Below are positions 5,478 to 8,626 of a stretch of 8,626 nt of DNA, one piece after another. The DNA lies in NCBI GenBank assembly GCA_003972855.1, contig QOAS01000134.1, positions 1-8,626 on the forward strand, in the 5' to 3' direction. The notes beneath the pieces were generated by a model. That model was not told the DNA's origin, searched no databases, and saw only the letters and a list, made by a program, of their open reading frames with translations. The position numbers and the translations under genes are program-made. Each line of letters starts with the position of its first letter. Position 1 is the stretch's first letter. The stretch is from Gammaproteobacteria bacterium. Its GTDB lineage: Bacteria > Aquificota > Aquificia > Aquificales > QOAS01.

Positions 5478-6779
5478 CTAAGAAACTTCTCCCTTGAAAT
5501 CCACCCCCACCTGTTCGCTTAGGAAAGCCTTTACAAATTGCCCCTCTTTGAAGTTATGCTCCTCGCCGAGCTGTAAATAGGTAATTCCGTCCACTTCGGG
5601 AGCCTGAAACCAAGTTCTACCTACGGGAACTAAACCGACTTCCTCGTCATACCCTTCTACCAAAACTTCCACCTCGGTGTTTAAAAATCGGGAAAGTCTT
5701 CTTTCGGATATACCGCTTTGAAGCTCCTCCAAAAGTTCCTTTCTTTTGAGTTTTTCCTCCCAAGGGACGGTATCCTTTAAATTCTCCCACGCGGGGGTAT
5801 CCTCCTCGTGGTAATAGGGGAATACCCCTAAATAGTCAAATTCAAACTCTCGGGCAAACTTTAGGAGTTCCTCAAATTCTTTCTCACCTTCGGTGGGAAA
5901 ACCCACTATTACCGTAGTCCTCAAAATGGAGTTATCCCCCAACCTCTCCCTTATGTGGTATAGGAGTTTTTTTAGGAAACTCTCGGTGTGTCCCCTTCTC
6001 ATGGACTTTAGAACTTTGTCGGATATGTGTTGAATCGGCATGTCAATGTAGGGGAGAACCTTTTGGGAATACCTTTCAAGGTATTCGGTCAGTGTATAAA
6101 CCTCCGCTGAAGGGTATAGGTAGTGAATGCGAATCCACTTGAGGTTGAGCTTTTGAAGTTCGTCCAAAAGTTGGGGTAGGGCAAATTTCCCGTATAGGTC
6201 TTTTCCGTAATAGACCGTATCTTGGGAGACTATTACCAGTTCCTTAACGCCGTAAGTTTCTATAAGACGTTTGGCTTCATCAACCAACTCCTCTATGGGT
6301 TTGGAACGGAATTTTCCCCTAATTTTGGGAATGGCGCAAAAGGCGCAAGTTCGGTTGCACCCCTCCGCAATTTTTAAATAGGCGTAGGAACGGGGGGTTA
6401 AAAGAATTCTATCCTTCTCCCCCTTCGGGGGAATTTTAAAAAGGGTTTTTATCTCCGCAAAGGGTTCGGTCGGCAGGATAAAGTCCGCCTCGTGCAGTTC
6501 TTCCTTTAATTCCTTCTCATACCTTTTTGCCAAACATCCGAAGACTACCAATTTCGCACCCTTCTTTTTGTATTCCGAAAGCTCAAGGATTGTTTCTATA
6601 CTCTCCTCCTTTGCGGGGGTTATAAAACCGCAGGTGTTTACCAAGATTAGCTCCGCCTCCGAGGGGTCGTCGGTAAGCTGGTATTTCTCCTTTAGCAGTC
6701 CCAGAACCCTTTCGCTATCAACGGTATTTTTGGCACATCCCAAACTCACCAAAAAAGCCTTGGGTTTTTTCATTTTCAT
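5478..6779 (-). CDS. rimO: Ribosomal protein uS12 (S12) methylthiotransferase RimO
   Basis: This radical-SAM enzyme adds a methylthio group to a conserved aspartate of ribosomal protein S12. At 433 aa it has normal length. The N-terminal UPF0004 domain carries the three auxiliary-cluster cysteines: Cys15 in SLGCAKNTVDSE, Cys50 in NTCGF and Cys82. The radical-SAM CxxxCxxC is Cys141, Cys145 and Cys148 in YLKIAEGCNRTCAFCAIPKI. PYIDMPIQHIS and the RTTVIVGFPTEG segment are further conserved blocks, and a TRAM domain follows. SLGCAKNTVDSE and AIPKIRGKFRS favour RimO over the tRNA enzyme MiaB. The ATG is 3 nt after the stop of the AT-rich upstream gene, and the GGAG Shine-Dalgarno lies within that gene's end. 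A second in-frame ATG sits two codons later. Confidence 0.96.
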   Translation of the reverse strand: MKMKKPKAFLVSLGCAKNTVDSERVLGLLKEKYQLTDDPSEAELILVNTCGFITPAKEESIETILELSEYKKKGAKLVVFGCLAKRYEKELKEELHEADFILPTEPFAEIKTLFKIPPKGEKDRILLTPRSYAYLKIAEGCNRTCAFCAIPKIRGKFRSKPIEELVDEAKRLIETYGVKELVIVSQDTVYYGKDLYGKFALPQLLDELQKLNLKWIRIHYLYPSAEVYTLTEYLERYSQKVLPYIDMPIQHISDKVLKSMRRGHTESFLKKLLYHIRERLGDNSILRTTVIVGFPTEGEKEFEELLKFAREFEFDYLGVFPYYHEEDTPAWENLKDTVPWEEKLKRKELLEELQSGISERRLSRFLNTEVEVLVEGYDEEVGLVPVGRTWFQAPEVDGITYLQLGEEHNFKEGQFVKAFLSEQVGVDFKGEVS

Positions 6780-6782
6780 TTT

Positions 6783-7439
6783 TCACTCCGTTAGCTCTAT
6801 AAAGTCTTTAAATCTCCTACAGTTGTGGATTTCTAAATCAGGATACCTTTCCTTTAGAATTTCAATAAACAAATTGTAAGTTTCTCTTATTACCTCCGCT
6901 ATATTAAACTGAGGGTATCTTGATAACAGTTGTATTCCCTCCGCGAAAGGATTATAAAGACCTTTATAAATTTCAGATAAACTTTTTTTGTCCATTATAT
7001 TGTCTTCAAAGAGAAAAATTTTTAGTTTTCTTAATTTTTCTTTTGTCTTATTTTTTAAAATTTTGTCAATTAATTCTAAGCTTTCGTTAAATTTTTCCAA
7101 AATTTGCCATTTATTTAAGTATTCCTCAATTTTTTCTCTTCTTTCTTCGGCTGATAACAAAATTAAGAATCTTTTGTTGTTTGAAGTTTTAAGGGGAAGT
7201 GTTTTAAATTCAACCAATACTAAAAACATTCTGTGTCTTTTAGGAATTAGCAAAATATCTATTCTCTTTTTTATATTTATTTTTAAATCTTCTACACACT
7301 TTTCAAAATAAAACCATCTAAAATTCTTATTGAAACTCACTAAATCCAAGTCCCTACAAGGGAAATCTTTCAAATTTTCTTTCAAATCTTTATATGACTT
7401 TATAAAATATCTTTTTAATTTTAAACCATTACCTTCCAT
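6783..7439 (-). CDS. Hypothetical protein with possible PD-(D/E)XK nuclease core, partner of the ATPase
   Basis: I do not recognise a named family for this 218-aa protein. It is basic in the middle, has no membrane segment or signal peptide, and is strongly AT-rich. Residues 59-80 have the pattern of a PD-(D/E)XK nuclease: strand RIDILLI with Asp61, a turn, then strand FLVLVEFKT with Glu77 and Lys79. The helix before it (FYFEKCVEDL, 43-52) offers Glu46 or Glu50. After that come lysine-rich helices (about 97-145), then GLYNPFAEGIQLLSRYPQFN (160-179) and a helical C-terminus. The ATG at 7437-7439 lies inside the ATPase gene (19-bp overlap), with GGGAG 7 nt upstream. That overlap argues for coupled expression and a joint function. 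A DNA- or RNA-cutting effector is inferred from one motif only. Confidence 0.7.
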   Translation of the reverse strand: MEGNGLKLKRYFIKSYKDLKENLKDFPCRDLDLVSFNKNFRWFYFEKCVEDLKINIKKRIDILLIPKRHRMFLVLVEFKTLPLKTSNNKRFLILLSAEERREKIEEYLNKWQILEKFNESLELIDKILKNKTKEKLRKLKIFLFEDNIMDKKSLSEIYKGLYNPFAEGIQLLSRYPQFNIAEVIRETYNLFIEILKERYPDLEIHNCRRFKDFIELTE

Positions 7440-8599
7440 AACGGTTCTCCCAAAATTCTAAAAATTTCATTTAGTTTTTCGTTCATTAGAAAGCTTTTAC
7501 CATCATCAATGAGATAAAAATTGATTTCATTTTCCAAATGATTATCTTTTCCTAATTTTGCAAAAGCTTGCACTATATACGGACTATGTGTGGAAACAAT
7601 AACATTGAAATTTAATACTTTAATAAGTTCTATTAAGATTTCTACATATTTTATTTGCCATTCGGGGTGCAGATGAACTTCTGGTTCATCAATAATTAAA
7701 AAATCTCTTCCATTTTGAATAGCTTTTGTTTGGATTAATCGGATTAAAATACCAAAAGCTTTTATTCCAGAAGCAACACCGACTACATTTATTTTTTTGC
7801 TGTTTCGTTCAAAATATAAACCATTTTCCATAAGAAACTTACCATTTATTGTTTTTGAAATTTCTTCAAGGATTTTATAAACATCGGAAGTTAAAAACCT
7901 ATCTTTATTTAAAATCTTTCTTGCCAAATCTTGAAATACAAAAGGAAAAGGAGTTTCCGTTCTGTAACTTTTTTCCCTGATTTCTTTGAGAAATTCCGCA
8001 ATATTCATCAACAGAGGAGTTTCTATATAAGTAACATCTCTAATCGGTTTTATCTTCCTGCTACCATTAGTGGGTAGATAATCAACTATTTGAAACTTGT
8101 CCTTTTCTAAAAATACCGAATATAATTTCTCTCCTCTGTTGGAAAGTAATTCCATTACAAAGTCTTTTTTGATAAAAGGCGATAAATTAATTCCAAAATT
8201 GTAGGTTAATATTCTGTAAAATTTGCGATTTCTCCTCTCGTTTAAAGCTTTCTTTTTATCTAAAAAAAGTTCTAATTCCCTAAGGAGTTCCAAAATTGCT
8301 TTGTCGTTTTTAAAAAATTGTTTTAGAAAATTTAAATTCCTTTGTTTATCTACTAAATTAACCAACTTCACATCCTTTTGAGTTATAAGTCCTTTTAACT
8401 GTTCAATAATTTTTGCTTTTCTTTCCTTTACATAATCTTCTAATTTCCTTTCCGCCAAATTATCTGCTTTAATTAAGCTGAAAAACAATTTAACTATGGA
8501 ACTTTTACCTGTGTCGTTAAGACCTGTTATAACAGTTACTTTTTTAAGCTCCAAATTGATGTTTTTCAAAATTCCAAAATTTTTAATAAGAAGAAACAT
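7421..8599 (-). CDS. AAA/ABC-type ATPase (AAA_15/AAA_21, OLD-like ATPase without Toprim)
   Basis: This 392-aa protein has the SMC/RecF/OLD ATPase plan. The N-terminal strands MFLLIKNFGILKNINLEL lead to Walker A GLNDTGKSS (26-34). A charged helical insertion (about 45-130) and a lid region follow. VASGIKAFG (275-283) is the signature-like loop, FLIIDEPEVHLHP (300-312) is Walker B with catalytic Glu, and STHSPYIVQA (336-345) is the H-loop. The protein ends soon after, so the Toprim nuclease of OLD proteins is missing. The downstream gene may supply the nuclease instead. The ATG at 8597-8599 gives the usual 'M-hydrophobic-IKNF' start; an in-frame TTG two codons upstream (8603-8605) is the alternative. 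No Shine-Dalgarno is seen. Very AT-rich composition suggests recent acquisition. Confidence 0.88.
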   Translation of the reverse strand: MFLLIKNFGILKNINLELKKVTVITGLNDTGKSSIVKLFFSLIKADNLAERKLEDYVKERKAKIIEQLKGLITQKDVKLVNLVDKQRNLNFLKQFFKNDKAILELLRELELFLDKKKALNERRNRKFYRILTYNFGINLSPFIKKDFVMELLSNRGEKLYSVFLEKDKFQIVDYLPTNGSRKIKPIRDVTYIETPLLMNIAEFLKEIREKSYRTETPFPFVFQDLARKILNKDRFLTSDVYKILEEISKTINGKFLMENGLYFERNSKKINVVGVASGIKAFGILIRLIQTKAIQNGRDFLIIDEPEVHLHPEWQIKYVEILIELIKVLNFNVIVSTHSPYIVQAFAKLGKDNHLENEINFYLIDDGKSFLMNEKLNEIFRILGEPLWKVMV

Positions 8600-8611
8600 G
8601 GGCAAATAAAG

Positions 8612-8617
8612 ATTATA
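8612..8617 (-). promoter_or_regulatory. Predicted -10 box of the ATPase gene
   Basis: A perfect minus-strand TATAAT lies 12 nt before the ATPase ATG. Transcription would start about 6-8 nt before the ATG, almost at the alternative TTG, leaving no room for a Shine-Dalgarno. The -35 element falls outside the window, so this is only half supported. Confidence 0.4.
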
Positions 8618-8626
8618 AGAATTTTT

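Noticed and set aside
6783..6860. Internal promoter for rimO (TATAGA after TTTAAAGAC)
   Set aside because: There is no acceptable -35 at normal spacing. The likeness to the dnaK upstream TTTAAAGAC is explained by coding for a Phe-Lys-Asp segment.
1..8626. tRNA, rRNA, CRISPR array, insertion sequence or integrase
   Set aside because: No cloverleaf-like segments, spaced repeats, transposase motifs or terminal inverted repeats were found; coding sequence fills nearly all of the window.

Overview
The window looks like part of a chromosome from a thermophilic bacterium of the Aquificae (Aquifex/Hydrogenobacter/Thermocrinis type). Three things suggest this: an archaeal-type bifunctional fructose-1,6-bisphosphate aldolase/phosphatase, a DnaK that from memory reads like the Aquifex protein, and lysine/glutamate-rich proteins with compact, overlapping genes. 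The lineage is an inference; no search was run.

Layout. Positions 1-1070 (+ strand) carry the 3' end of nfo (endonuclease IV) and, 5 nt later, a MOSC-domain protein. These converge on a long minus-strand block, and the MOSC and dnaK stop codons overlap inside a TTAATTAA palindrome. Reading the minus strand in its own direction, from high to low coordinates, the order is: an AAA/ABC-type ATPase (7421-8599); a small protein with a possible PD-(D/E)XK nuclease core (6783-7439); rimO, the ribosomal protein S12 methylthiotransferase, followed by an intrinsic terminator; an unrecognised 141-aa protein; a YggU/DUF167 protein; a YraN (UPF0102) protein; fbp; and dnaK. The longest gene-free stretch is the 199-nt fbp-dnaK gap. 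It holds a C-rich, G-poor fbp 3' tail, a 10-bp tandem repeat, and the dnaK promoter with a possible CIRCE-like operator. No RNA genes, CRISPR arrays or insertion sequences were found.

How the genes fit together. Most are housekeeping genes: DNA repair, protein folding, ribosome modification and gluconeogenesis or carbon fixation. The exception is the ATPase/nuclease-like pair at 6783-8599. It is visibly much more AT-rich than its neighbours (one sampled 60-base line has 9 G/C, against 26 in a line from dnaK). Its two genes overlap by 19 bp, and it ends 3 nt before rimO. In plan it resembles known ATPase-plus-effector defence systems, but it matches none that I can name with confidence. It is the best candidate here for an undescribed system.

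A second theme is leader structure. fbp and the ATPase each have a perfect TATAAT box only 9-12 nt upstream of ATG and no Shine-Dalgarno sequence, which suggests leaderless or nearly leaderless mRNAs. dnaK, the 141-aa gene, yraN, the nuclease-like gene and rimO have recognisable Shine-Dalgarno sequences.
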